Shown here: in pieces, positions 6,821 to 15,800 of the stretch
Position numbering within the stretch: the stretch's first letter is position 1
How the letters are laid out: each line of letters opens with the position of its first letter
Origin: Chloroflexota bacterium
Lineage (GTDB): Bacteria; Chloroflexota; Anaerolineae; Anaerolineales; UBA4823
Reading direction: 5' to 3'
NCBI GenBank assembly: GCA_030669775.1
Contig: DAOVCZ010000016.1
Coordinates: 1-18,626, forward strand
DNA: 18,626 nucleotides
Position numbers and translations under genes: made by a program
The notes under the pieces: model-generated
The model's database searches: none
What the model saw: the letters and a program-made list of their open reading frames with translations, nothing else
Told to the model about the DNA's origin: nothing

Positions 6821-8575
6821 CTATCCTCCTAAAGTCCATAACCACTTTTTATATAGATCCTGTCTTCGGCTGGGATCTCTGGGCAGGCGAATTGGGCGTC
6901 CACGCGCATCGATAACCACACCCAGCATACCTCCCACGACACGCACACTACCACCACGTCCCGGACCACCCATACCAACATCCGAGCGATGTAAAGGCTG
7001 CAGCCGCAATCTTGCTGCTTCTCCCATGGGAATTGGCAGCGCTTCTAAGGTGCCCTGTTTTATATCAAAACTTGTCTCATCACCAGATTCATAAGTGACA
7101 TGTAAGCGAAGAATTGGTGTCCCTGGACGTGTATTCGCGATCGGGGTGATCACCGTGGCTAAGCTTAGAAATGCGCTTGATTCGAGGACCTGAACCGAGA
7201 GATAAGGATTGATTGGTGCAGCTGCACCAAGTGGAGCTGCCAGGTTGCTTTGGTCTAAAACGATTGTCGTGATGCTCGTTGGCTGAACCGCGTCTAACAG
7301 GGTCAAGAGGCTGTGTCCAACTGAGGGTGCCCTTGTGAGCACACTGCCTGTCGCCAGGATCGGTTCAAACCAGGGCAGCATGCCTATTCCTGAACGACCA
7401 ATTTTCTTAGGAAAACCATCTTCTGCAGCAAAAATCGCCCTGCGGATCGCCTGGCGAGCCAAAGCCTGTTCGATCGCCAGGTCTTCGGTCGAAACGGGTA
7501 GGCTGGCAGGGTAAATTTTCTTATTGAAGATATAATCCCGGATGTAATCCTCTCCCACTTCCAATGGGATCCAACGCTGGATATCTTCGATTGAACCGTT
7601 TTCGAGTAGACCCGGTATCCCCATCCCTAAACCATACTCTGGGAAAACACCCAAACTTAATTCTCCATCGAAAGCCGCCGCTATTGTCGTTGCTGAGGCA
7701 CCGACATCGATCCCTAAAACACCTTTGGCCGGATCATAAACTTTACTCAAGAATTGAATTATCCTGCCGAAAGCGGTGGATGTCGGTGTCAATCTCATAC
7801 CCGACCATTCATCCAGATTGCCAACCCCAGGTATGCGGGTTGAACGGATCGAACGGAAAATCTCTGCCATTCTGGTTTGGGCTGGAGAAAGTTGTTCGAC
7901 CTCGATAGCTGGGCGCACATTCGGGGCAAAGTAATGTTTTGTCAGAGTGCCCAGCCTGGTCTCCACTTCTTCATTCAACGCTTTGTTGCCAGCAAACAAT
8001 ACCTCCGGTCTCTGCTCCGGTGCCATCAAAGAACAAGCCAAACCAACAGATTCAACCATCCGGATGACAGAATTCGTGGCACCATTTTCGGTGCCCCCAG
8101 CGATGACGATCACATCAGGTCTTTGACTCAATATCATGTCAAGACGTTCTTCCGGCTTCTTGCGGTCATTAAGCCCAAGGGTGTCGACCACCTGTGCATA
8201 AGTGGTTGAAACCAAACGTTGTGCGCTCGCTAAAGAGAGATCCTCGAGCAATCCCACCGCGATGACCTGCAGTGGGGGACCAGCCGATAGGGTCCCCACA
8301 AACATATCAATTCCTGAGCCATCCAGTTTGCTGGGGACGATCAGCCGGTCATCATCGCCAATTAACTCACGACCTGTAATATCTTCCAAACGGGTGATTG
8401 CCCGGTTGATCCCTTCACCAATGTGATTATAAGGAGCTTGAGCGGTCGTTCTAGCGGTTCCGATTGCCAAAAACCGGTAGCGTCCCTCAACCACATCAAA
8501 TAGAACCGCGCGGGTGTTGACTTCGCCAACATCTACCGCCAATAAAGAGGTACCAGACTGATCAGTGGATTCCAT
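6821..8575 (-). CDS. GlmL/MutL-type ASKHA ATPase-like protein
   Basis: This resembles the glutamate mutase L family, ASKHA-fold (actin/Hsp70-like) proteins proposed as reactivating chaperones of B12-dependent glutamate mutase. In 584 residues there are two phosphate-loop-like motifs, LLAVDVGEVNTRAVLFD (11-27) and VLGIDVGASATTIAAAFDG (286-304). Glycine-rich turns follow at IAGGTENGA (158-166), LGMGIPG (316-322) and ILATGSVLTRAP (406-417). A C-terminal beta-rich, Arg/Gly-rich extension (about 485-584) ends in DLYKKWLWTLGG. No mutase subunit genes (glmS/glmE, mutS/mutE) are near, so a role in mutase repair is doubtful. The gene begins 12 bases after a six-TM protein stops and belongs to the membrane-protein cluster. 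The ATG at 8575 has a weak AGAGA site. It should not be confused with DNA mismatch repair MutL. The fold family is fairly sure; function is unknown. Confidence 0.85.
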   Translation of the reverse strand: MESTDQSGTSLLAVDVGEVNTRAVLFDVVEGRYRFLAIGTARTTAQAPYNHIGEGINRAITRLEDITGRELIGDDDRLIVPSKLDGSGIDMFVGTLSAGPPLQVIAVGLLEDLSLASAQRLVSTTYAQVVDTLGLNDRKKPEERLDMILSQRPDVIVIAGGTENGATNSVIRMVESVGLACSLMAPEQRPEVLFAGNKALNEEVETRLGTLTKHYFAPNVRPAIEVEQLSPAQTRMAEIFRSIRSTRIPGVGNLDEWSGMRLTPTSTAFGRIIQFLSKVYDPAKGVLGIDVGASATTIAAAFDGELSLGVFPEYGLGMGIPGLLENGSIEDIQRWIPLEVGEDYIRDYIFNKKIYPASLPVSTEDLAIEQALARQAIRRAIFAAEDGFPKKIGRSGIGMLPWFEPILATGSVLTRAPSVGHSLLTLLDAVQPTSITTIVLDQSNLAAPLGAAAPINPYLSVQVLESSAFLSLATVITPIANTRPGTPILRLHVTYESGDETSFDIKQGTLEALPIPMGEAARLRLQPLHRSDVGMGGPGRGGSVRVVGGMLGVVIDARGRPIRLPRDPSRRQDLYKKWLWTLGG

Positions 8576-8587
8576 ATTCTCTTTAAC

Positions 8588-9283
8588 TTAACGAATAAAT
8601 AATCCCAATACATCACTGATGAAATCAACCGAAAATAAAACACGCCCAATTAATGCTGTTAAGGCAGCACTGAATATGCCTGCGAATAAAAACCCGAAAG
8701 TGATGGCGATAAAGACTTGACCAATCTGCCCCAATCCATCTATCCAGGTTTGGAATTGAGTCTTTTCGCTGGCTTGAGATAATTTTCCGAATTGAAAATA
8801 CGCCAACGTCGCTACTGTTCCGATCAAGATGATAATCCCGTTCACCAGGCGCAATCCCACGTTCGCATCGAAAGCCTGATTGGACTGCACAGCAAATAAA
8901 TTCATCGAGGCGAGAGCTTGGGGGATCAAAGTTCCGGTAACTGCCCCGCCAATCGCTGCAGCTGCGCTCACTCCCACAAGGTAAGACATGGGGAGATTTC
9001 CAATGAAGGCGAATCTCGGAGATATCTTCGTGAAAAGTAACCCAGCCAAGATAAGTGGGAACAAAGTTAGAATTTGTTCACTTCTATCACTGATAAATAT
9101 CGGGACGAACAGGCGTGGCAAGATGATGTTATAGATGGTAACCACCGCCGCAAAGCCTGCTGAGACCCCTATAAACATATGCAAAGTGATTCTAAAAAGC
9201 GGGTTATCTCCTATCAGATAACTAAACACCAGGAGGGTAAGGACGAAACCCACGAATGCCCCGATCCAATCAGCCAGGTTCAT
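8588..9283 (-). CDS. Six-TM membrane protein of unknown function
   Basis: No family recognised. The 231-residue protein has about six hydrophobic segments (near residues 5-24, 35-54, 68-86, 98-120, 145-163, 186-213) and short polar loops, so it is an integral membrane protein. I chose ATG 9283, starting MNLADWIGAF. It overlaps the upstream stop as ATGA and has AAGGT 8 bases before it; a longer reading frame from TTG 9403 would overlap the upstream gene by over 120 bases and adds an Arg-rich, non-homologous-looking stretch. The last helices are rich in Gly, Ala and Phe (FIAITFGFLFAGIFSAALTA). The 4-base overlap with the zinc-ribbon gene and the 12-base gap to the GlmL-like gene suggest coupled expression and joint function. 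No catalytic or transport motif is visible. Confidence 0.85.
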   Translation of the reverse strand: MNLADWIGAFVGFVLTLLVFSYLIGDNPLFRITLHMFIGVSAGFAAVVTIYNIILPRLFVPIFISDRSEQILTLFPLILAGLLFTKISPRFAFIGNLPMSYLVGVSAAAAIGGAVTGTLIPQALASMNLFAVQSNQAFDANVGLRLVNGIIILIGTVATLAYFQFGKLSQASEKTQFQTWIDGLGQIGQVFIAITFGFLFAGIFSAALTALIGRVLFSVDFISDVLGLFIR

Positions 9284-10899
9284 CGTTTTACCTTTTCTTG
9301 ATCGCGAGCTGTTCGGGATAACTCGGGGATCACGTAATAGCCTAAACCACCAACCAGGATCAGCAAGGCTGCCACGAATGTCCCCATCCCGAACGCATCC
9401 CAAGACCTGCCTGGAAAATCATCACTACCAATGATACGCGCATAGGCAGCCCCTCCTCGCAGGCCAACCACCAGACCATTTACAGGTTGGGGAGAACTCT
9501 CATAATATGGTCTTACAACCGGTTCCAGTTGGGCACTGGTAATCAAAACAAAGCTCATCAATGCCTGGGGGTTGGTTATCGTTGGACCCAATTGTTCAAT
9601 CCACGTTCGAGCAGTGTCGGGATCATCAACAAGCAAGATGACCATTGAGTAGTCAGTAATCTGATCAATCCCCGCCGTGGCAGGCAACCCGTTTCTATCT
9701 TCAGTCTCCCAGGCTGATAAACCATCTATCGTAAAAGGTATGGTTCCTTGTGGGTTTTCAATAAAACTAAGCAACCCAACCGCTCCTCCAGGAATATAAC
9801 CAAGATTGACGTACTCTAATCCGTAAATTAATTTTTGATCGGATTGGATTGATTGGATAAAGCGCTCCGCAAGGATAGGACCACTTGGAGATGTGGAAAT
9901 CAAAGTCAATAGGGCACCCTCGCTCAGCAAGTGATCGAAGACAGGTGCAGCTGCAGTGTCCAACTCAGCAGCTAAACCTGGCTCAAAGTCAAAACCAACC
10001 AATACGCGCGCATTTTCCGGTAGTTGACTGATCAATCGATTAACTTCTGCACTCCCTTCATCATAATCAGGAAATGGCATTTCGTGGCTGGTAATGACGA
10101 TAGGCCACAAAATAGCCATCAATAAAACCAAAGCAATACCCCATCGCAGCACATGTTGTTGGGAAATCGACCTGCGTGGTGGTAGAGGTTGTGGTTGACC
10201 CTCATCCTCCAACAAGCTATTCAACAGGTCAATATGCGCCCGTTGGCTTGTAGAGACTTTCAATTTGGCTGAATAGGTCCGAGGTTTACGGACACGCGCC
10301 GCCCCAGGTTCCGCGGGCAAAACCCCCCTCAAACCTGCTAGCGGTCCAGCGTTTTCACGGCCGCTGGAGATGTCTTCGCTTATTTCTGGGGATGATGAAT
10401 CACCCCGCGAGACATCCCTTCCTTCACCGTCCAAGGGGACCTCTCCAGACCTTTCGTCTTCAAGGAGGTCCTGATCCTCTTCCTCTATTAAGGAATCATT
10501 CAACCAATGCGGAATATCCTGTGATTCATTAATCCCTTGATCTGGTAAAAACGGCGCAGTGGGTGAGACTTCACCGACTGTGGCTTCTCCATCACCAGAT
10601 ACTCCAGTCATCCAATCAGATATTGCATTTGCTGGCTGTCCTAACTCTGATTCTGAATCTAGTGTCTCTTCGTTTTCCATCTCGTTCGATTGCTGCAGTT
10701 CACTCAGCCAATCTGGCACATTTGAATCAGATTCATGCCCTCCCAATCCGTCCTGGTTATCTTCGATACCTGGAATGCTTAACGCTTCTGAATCAGTCGA
10801 GCCTCCTTCCTGTGGATGCAAATGAGCCAGACAGAAATCACAGAACTTATTATCAATTGGATTCGGTTTCCCGCATAATGGACAGTAAGTCTCTTCCAT
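9280..10899 (-). CDS. Zinc-ribbon protein with disordered acidic region and large domain between two TM helices
   Basis: Function unknown. The 539-residue protein opens with a zinc ribbon, CPLCG (Cys6, Cys9) and CDFC (Cys20, Cys23). Residues about 30-200 are Ser/Asp/Glu-rich and probably disordered, with three spaced Trp motifs: VPDWLSEL (61-68), ISDWMTGV (93-100) and IPHWLNDS (129-136). A basic segment (200-215) precedes TM1 (about 252-270). Residues 271-505 form a probable extracytoplasmic alpha/beta domain (NARVLVGFDFEPG, KLIYGLEYVNLGYIPGG, SMVILLVDDPDTA), then TM2 (about 506-525) and a short basic tail. Topology is thus zinc ribbon and tail inside, alpha/beta domain outside, by the positive-inside rule. 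The ATG at 10899 shares one base with the upstream stop (TAATG) after a GGGGGA site. The gene overlaps the next one by 4 bases. It is the likely scaffold of the cluster, by inference. Confidence 0.85.
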   Translation of the reverse strand: MEETYCPLCGKPNPIDNKFCDFCLAHLHPQEGGSTDSEALSIPGIEDNQDGLGGHESDSNVPDWLSELQQSNEMENEETLDSESELGQPANAISDWMTGVSGDGEATVGEVSPTAPFLPDQGINESQDIPHWLNDSLIEEEDQDLLEDERSGEVPLDGEGRDVSRGDSSSPEISEDISSGRENAGPLAGLRGVLPAEPGAARVRKPRTYSAKLKVSTSQRAHIDLLNSLLEDEGQPQPLPPRRSISQQHVLRWGIALVLLMAILWPIVITSHEMPFPDYDEGSAEVNRLISQLPENARVLVGFDFEPGLAAELDTAAAPVFDHLLSEGALLTLISTSPSGPILAERFIQSIQSDQKLIYGLEYVNLGYIPGGAVGLLSFIENPQGTIPFTIDGLSAWETEDRNGLPATAGIDQITDYSMVILLVDDPDTARTWIEQLGPTITNPQALMSFVLITSAQLEPVVRPYYESSPQPVNGLVVGLRGGAAYARIIGSDDFPGRSWDAFGMGTFVAALLILVGGLGYYVIPELSRTARDQEKVKR

Positions 10900-11516
10900 T
10901 AATTTCCCCCATATGGTCTGTCAGCGCCCATCAGAATCCGGAGACCTGCAGCAATAATTCCCAAGGACACTCCTAGCAAAATTCCACGCGCACCCGCAAC
11001 AGCTGGCACTTTACCGATCCAGATCCTTAATTCGGCCAAGCCAGGAATATCGATGCCAAATAATGGGCCAGTCATCAAAAGGATGATGACGGCCGTGGCG
11101 ATGAACACAATTGAGAGCAGGTTGGGTTTCCGCCGCAATAGACGTACTCCGGCATAAATTAACACCACAGACAGGATGCCCATCAAACTCGCTTCAATTG
11201 GTATCAGAATGTAGTTAAAAATCCACAACGAGTACAGATCGGTTGGTCCGAACCAACCTGCTACGCCCATAGTAATTGTTAGTCCAGCTAATAAAGCTAT
11301 GCTGTTAACCCGATTTGGTTGATCGGTTGTGGATTTTCGCCAGTGGACGATAAAAAGATTAACAACTCCAATTAATAAAGCAGTTGCCACAAGAATAGTC
11401 GCCCATTCAAGGAAAACGATTCTCAGGTTAACCAGCAGATCAAACTGCAGGAAATAGCCCAAGAGGACAACTATTCCTACTCCAATCGCGATGGCAGTAT
11501 AAACTGGGTTTCTCAC
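10899..11516 (-). CDS. Polytopic membrane protein, GTG start
   Basis: No family recognised. The 205-residue protein is mostly hydrophobic, with about six TM segments (near 5-24, 36-57, 72-89, 97-124, 133-155 and 172-196) separated by short basic loops such as HWRKSTTDQPNR and RLLRRKPN. The start is GTG at 11516, overlapping the upstream stop as GTGA, with no Shine-Dalgarno; this points to re-initiation by ribosomes finishing the upstream gene. It in turn ends in TAATG at the zinc-ribbon gene. No active-site pattern is visible, so it is probably a structural or channel-like part of the membrane assembly encoded by the cluster, which is inference from context. Confidence 0.82.
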   Translation of the reverse strand: MRNPVYTAIAIGVGIVVLLGYFLQFDLLVNLRIVFLEWATILVATALLIGVVNLFIVHWRKSTTDQPNRVNSIALLAGLTITMGVAGWFGPTDLYSLWIFNYILIPIEASLMGILSVVLIYAGVRLLRRKPNLLSIVFIATAVIILLMTGPLFGIDIPGLAELRIWIGKVPAVAGARGILLGVSLGIIAAGLRILMGADRPYGGN

Positions 11517-12256
11517 AGCACACTAAAAAGTTTCAAGATGGCACCGATCACGATCAGACCAATTAATACCCAACGCAGGATATCTTGCGCGTACAGGCTG
11601 GCGATATGCATCGGACCAGCACCAAGATAAGCGCCACCAGCATAAGTTTCTTCACCGATCAAAGGTTCTTGGGCTGTGGCGAATAATACAGCCTGACCAG
11701 TCAAATTATCTGTTCCGCCCAGCGTCATACCACCCTTACGCTCTGCTGCATCAGTAATCAATGCAACTTCATTGCCAAAGCTTCCAATCAGTAAGTTCGC
11801 ACCGATATCCTCCTCTTGGATGAACGAGAGGGTGCCAGCAGCGTAAGAATAAGGTGTCAGACCGGTGATCCTTCCTCGCATGGGATCAGATTCCACACCC
11901 AGGTATTTTGCCGCATTTTGTTGGGTATCTTGTGAAAGGATACCCAATGATCCCTCACCAGATGTAGCGACTGGGGGTCGATCGCTGATCGATGTTGATC
12001 GAGCAATACGATCCAATATACTCAACCCAACATAACCGATCGCACTTTGTGGGCTTAGTAATTGTCCTCTACCTAGAGAGATATGAAGTCGGCTCCCAGC
12101 CTCAACTGCTAAACCAATCGCCCTCTGTAAGCGCGTAAAGGCCGGAATCTCCCGCAGTTTTCGCCCCTCTCTCTGCCGGAAAACCACTGAAGCCGCGATC
12201 ATTAAACCGAAGAACACCAGGACAAAAATTAAACCCAAGATATTGAGACTATCCAC
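11513..12256 (-). CDS. Membrane-anchored protein with soluble central domain, TM at both ends
   Basis: Function unknown; from memory it may belong to the DUF6754-type family, not tested. With the chosen GTG start at 12256 it has 247 residues: TM1 at about 5-26 (LGLIFVLVFFGLMIAASVVF), a basic stretch, a central soluble domain (GRGQLLSPQSAIGYVGLSIL, then GANLLIGSFGNEVALITDAAERKGG, TDNLTGQAVLFATAQEPLIGEE, GGAYLGAG), and TM2 at about 226-245. GTG 12256 is preferred because GAGGAG lies 8 bases before it and it starts 2 bases after the upstream stop. An in-frame TTG at 12280, with GGAGG 10 bases upstream, would add 8 residues and overlap the upstream gene; it remains possible. The 3' end overlaps the next gene by 4 bases (GTGA). 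Confidence 0.82.
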   Translation of the reverse strand: MDSLNILGLIFVLVFFGLMIAASVVFRQREGRKLREIPAFTRLQRAIGLAVEAGSRLHISLGRGQLLSPQSAIGYVGLSILDRIARSTSISDRPPVATSGEGSLGILSQDTQQNAAKYLGVESDPMRGRITGLTPYSYAAGTLSFIQEEDIGANLLIGSFGNEVALITDAAERKGGMTLGGTDNLTGQAVLFATAQEPLIGEETYAGGAYLGAGPMHIASLYAQDILRWVLIGLIVIGAILKLFSVL

Positions 12257-12258
12257 GA

Positions 12259-12507
12259 TCAGGTCTCCTCTCGAAGACAAGCTACAAATTCCTCCCGCTG
12301 ACCATCATCCTCGAGAACACTTGTCAAAGCGTTTAAATGCCCATCTGGCACAATACCATTCAAGATTGGTTGACCAACATAAATCATCTGGGCACCAATC
12401 AGTGTTAGTGGGCCAGCTGCCTCGAGGAATGAAGCCACCAGGTTCTCTAACCCCCACCGATGCAGGGCATTCGCCCATACCCGCCAGATATGGTGGTTAG
12501 TATCCAT
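12259..12507 (-). CDS. Small conserved-looking protein at the head of the membrane cluster
   Basis: An 82-residue protein, family not recognised. It has a Trp/His/Ala-rich helix-like N-terminus (WRVWANALHRWGLENLVASF), a hydrophobic centre (AGPLTLIGAQMIYVGQPIL, about 31-49) too polar for a clear TM helix, and an acidic C-terminal helix (SVLEDDGQREEFVACLREE). I call it real because it begins the run of tightly packed genes, its stop lies 2 bases before the next start with that gene's ribosome site inside it, and a -10-like TATACT lies just upstream. The ATG at 12507 has no Shine-Dalgarno. The antisense frame over it (12243-12500) looks like a shadow. It could be a regulator or a small subunit of the cluster; nothing decides this. 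Confidence 0.7.
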   Translation of the reverse strand: MDTNHHIWRVWANALHRWGLENLVASFLEAAGPLTLIGAQMIYVGQPILNGIVPDGHLNALTSVLEDDGQREEFVACLREET

Positions 12508-12514
12508 TGTTGAA

Positions 12515-12520
12515 AGTATA
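12515..12520 (-). promoter_or_regulatory. Possible -10 box of the membrane cluster (leaderless start)
   Basis: TATACT on the minus strand matches 5 of 6 bases of the consensus -10. It ends 7 bases before the ATG at 12507, so the transcript would begin at or next to the start codon, in keeping with the absence of a Shine-Dalgarno. No -35 match was found. Confidence 0.35.
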
Positions 12521-12652
12521 GCACAAATCCCAATCTGTCCTTGACCGACAATATCTCGTCTTGATTTTAAATCTGTCGATGAAAGTGGTCAAGTAGGTTT
12601 GCAGATCTGTATAGTTTTAAGAATTTGAGATAAACAACCCATCAATTGTCTA

Positions 12653-12692
12653 AATATATGACAGGTCACAGGTGTTTTTGATGTCATATATT
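12653..12692. repeat. Perfect 11-bp inverted repeat upstream of nifJ
   Basis: Arms AATATATGACA (12653-12663) and TGTCATATATT (12682-12692) are exact reverse complements with an 18-base spacer. The size suits a dimeric regulator with separated half-sites, or a pair of sites. It lies about 120 bases upstream of the nifJ start, close to where promoter elements are expected. It is not followed by a T run, so it is not an obvious terminator. Confidence 0.6.
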
Positions 12693-12813
12693 ACTATGTG
12701 GTTGGCTCAGATGGGACTAAACTATTAGATTAGAAAACCGGTCGGCATTCCTGACCTATATAAAAACAAACGCCGGAAAGGTACGGCGTAATGAATTGAG
12801 TTCCGGAGAAATA

Positions 12814-15800
12814 ATGATGAAACGACCTATTATCACCGTTGATGGGATCGAGGCTGTCGCCATGGTTGCCCATAAGGTAAATGAAGTTGTAGCGATTTAT
12901 CCCATCACGCCATCGTCTGGTATGGGTGAATATGCAGACGCCTGGTCTGCTGTTGGCAAGACCAATATCTGGGGAACAGTACCCTTGGTAGCTGAGCTGC
13001 AATCAGAAGGTGGTGCTGCTGGAGCAATACATGGAGCCCTTCAAGCAGGTGCATTGACCACAACCTTTACAGCATCTCAGGGTTTGTTGCTCATGATCCC
13101 CAATATGTACAAGATCGCCGGGGAGTTGACCCCCACCGTATTCCATGTTTCAGCACGTTCGCTAGCGGCTCAGGCACTCTCCATCTTTGGCGATCATTCC
13201 GATGTCACCGCCGCCAGATCCACGGGTTTTGCCCTGTTGTCCTCTGGTTCTGTTCAAGAAGCTCATGATTTTGCATTGATCGCGCAGGCTGCAACGCTCG
13301 AATCTCGAGTACCCTTCTTACACTTTTTTGAAGGCTTTCGCGTATCGCATGAAGTGAATAAAATTGAACAGCTCACCGATGAAGACATGCGGGCGATGAT
13401 AGACGATGAACTTGTCCAAGCTCACCGTTCCCGCAGATTGTCACCTGATCATCCAGTTTTGCGAGGCACCGCTCAAAACCCCGATGTTTTTTTCCAGGCT
13501 CGTGAAACAGTTAACCCTTACTATGAAGCATGTCCAGATATCGTTCAGAAAGCCATGGATAAATTTGCCAGTCTGACTGGACGGCAATATCACAACATAG
13601 ATTATTACGGTGCGCCCGATGCAGAGCGAGTCATTGTAATGATGGGTTGTGGTGCAGTAACTGCCTCTGAAACAGTAGATTACCTCAACCAAAGAGGGGA
13701 CAAGTTGGGAGTTGTAGTTGTACGTCTATACCGCCCATTCCCGGTAGGTGATTTTCTAAAATCACTGCCCCCGACAGTAAAGACGATCGCAGTGCTCGAC
13801 CGTACTAAAGAACCTGGTTCTATTGGGGAACCACTCTTCCTGGACGTAATTGCCGCGATCCAAGAAGGATTGGAGAAAGGGATCGCAACCTTCTCTGAGA
13901 AACCGCGTATCACCGGTGGAAGGTATGGACTTTCATCCAAGGAATTTACCCCAGCCATGGTTAATGGCATCTTTTCAGAAATGACCGAGAGTGAGCTAAA
14001 AAACAACTTTACAGTCGGCATTATCGATGATGTCACTAACAACAGCATTGATTATGATCCTGGTTTCTCAATCGAGGACCCGCAAACTGTACGGGCGGTC
14101 TTTTTCGGTTTGGGATCTGATGGCACGGTTGGAGCCAATAAAAACTCGATCAAAATTATCGGCGAAGAAACCGAAAATTACGCCCAGGGATTTTTTGTTT
14201 ACGACTCAAAGAAAGCAGGCGCGATCACCATCTCTCACCTTCGATTCGGTCCACAACCGATCCGGGCCCCATATTTGATCGACAATGCAAATTTTGTCGC
14301 CTGCCACCAATTCACCTTCCTTGAGCGCTTTGATATGCTTAAATACGCAGCGCCCAAGGCTGTCTTCCTCTTAAATAGTTTTGTCGGTCCGGACGAGGTT
14401 TGGGATCTGCTTCCACGCCAGGTTCAAGAGACGATCATCGAGAAAGAGTTGCGCTTTTATGTCATCGATGGCTATAAAGTTGCTGAAGAAGCCGGTATGG
14501 GAAGGCGGATCAACACCATTATGCAAACCTGCTTCTTCGCCATCAGCGGAGTCCTGCCCCGCGAACAGGCGATTACCGCCATCAAAGAAGCAATTCGCAA
14601 GACATATGGCAAACGTGGAGAAGCGGTTGTCAAACGCAATTTCGAAGCGGTCGACAAGACGTTGGCGAACTTGTTCGAAGTCAACGTTCCTGAAGAAGTG
14701 ACCAGCCAATTGACCATCCGCAAACCAGTGCCAGACGCTGCACCTGAATTTACCCGGGAAGTACTTGGAGAAATCATCGCTGGAAGAGGAGACGATCTAC
14801 CGGTTAGCGTTTTTCCTGTTGACGGAACCTATCCAACAGGCACTACCAAATGGGAGAAACGTAATATCGCCCTCGAAATCCCCGAGTGGGACACAGACAT
14901 CTGTATCCAGTGCGGCAAGTGCGTGTTTGTCTGCCCACATGCAGTGATCCGGGAAAAAGTATACGATCCCGCCTTATTAGAGAAAGCTCCCCCTTCCTTC
15001 CCCTCAGCAAATGCTCGGTGGAAAGAATTCCCCAATATGAAATACACCTTGTCCATCGCTCCTGAGGATTGCACAGGATGCGGTCTATGCATAGAGGCCT
15101 GTCCTGCCAAAGATAAAACACAGGTGGGACGTAAAGCGATCAATATGGTCGATCAACCACCGATTCGTGAACGCGAGGTTGCCAATTGGGAATTTTTCCT
15201 CACCCTTCCTGAAGTAGATCGCACTGCGCTAAAGATCGGCACAGTCAAGAACTCTCAATTATTGCAACCGCTCTTCGAATTCTCCGGTGCTTGTGCCGGT
15301 TGTGGTGAAACACCATACCTGAAGCTGCTCTCCCAATTATTTGGCGATCGAATAATGATTGCCAATGCGACTGGATGTACATCGATCTATGGTGGCAACC
15401 TGCCGACCACCCCCTGGTCAGCAAATGCCCAGGGTCGTGGTCCAGCCTGGTCCAATTCGCTGTTTGAAGATAACGCTGAATTCGGTTTGGGCATGCGTCT
15501 GACTTTGGAAAAACACCAGGAATATGCCCGTGAGCTCCTGCCGACGTTCTCAGATATCGTCGGTCAAGATTTGGTCACAGAAATTCTCAATGACGATCAA
15601 AGTAATGAAGCGGGTATTGCTGCTCAAAGAAAGCGTGTTGAATTACTCAAAGAACGACTGGCAAATGTAGATGATCCGCACGCCAAAGATCTGCTCAGCA
15701 TCGCAGATAATTTGGTAAACAAGAGCATTTGGATTGTTGGTGGTGACGGTTGGGCATATGATATCGGCTACGGTGGCTTAGACCACGTACTTGCCATGGG

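Larger units (their letters stand above)
12508..12813. promoter_or_regulatory. Divergent intergenic region between the membrane cluster and nifJ
   Basis: This 306-base AT-rich region must hold both start signals. Toward the minus genes, TATACT (12515-12520 as its complement) ends 7 bases before the ATG at 12507, with no good -35. Toward nifJ, TTGGCT (12702-12707) and TTAGAT (12725-12730), 17 bases apart, are a poor promoter match. A perfect 11-bp inverted repeat (12653-12692) lies upstream of that. In the nifJ leader, ACGCCG (12770-12775) and CGGCGT (12784-12789) can form a 6-bp hairpin, then GGAG (12805-12808) is the ribosome site. No extra gene was found. Confidence 0.45.

Noticed and set aside
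8588..9403. Longer reading frame for the six-TM protein from TTG 9403
   Set aside because: It would overlap the zinc-ribbon gene by 124 bases. The ATGA junction at 9283 with an upstream AAGGT explains the start better.
10559..10976. Plus-strand open frames opposite the zinc-ribbon gene
   Set aside because: They are low-complexity mirror images of an acidic Ser/Asp-rich coding region, with no ribosome site or recognisable domain.
12243..12500. Plus-strand open frame antisense to the 82-residue gene
   Set aside because: The minus-strand frame fits the packed gene order and has the next gene's ribosome site at its end; the plus frame has no such support.
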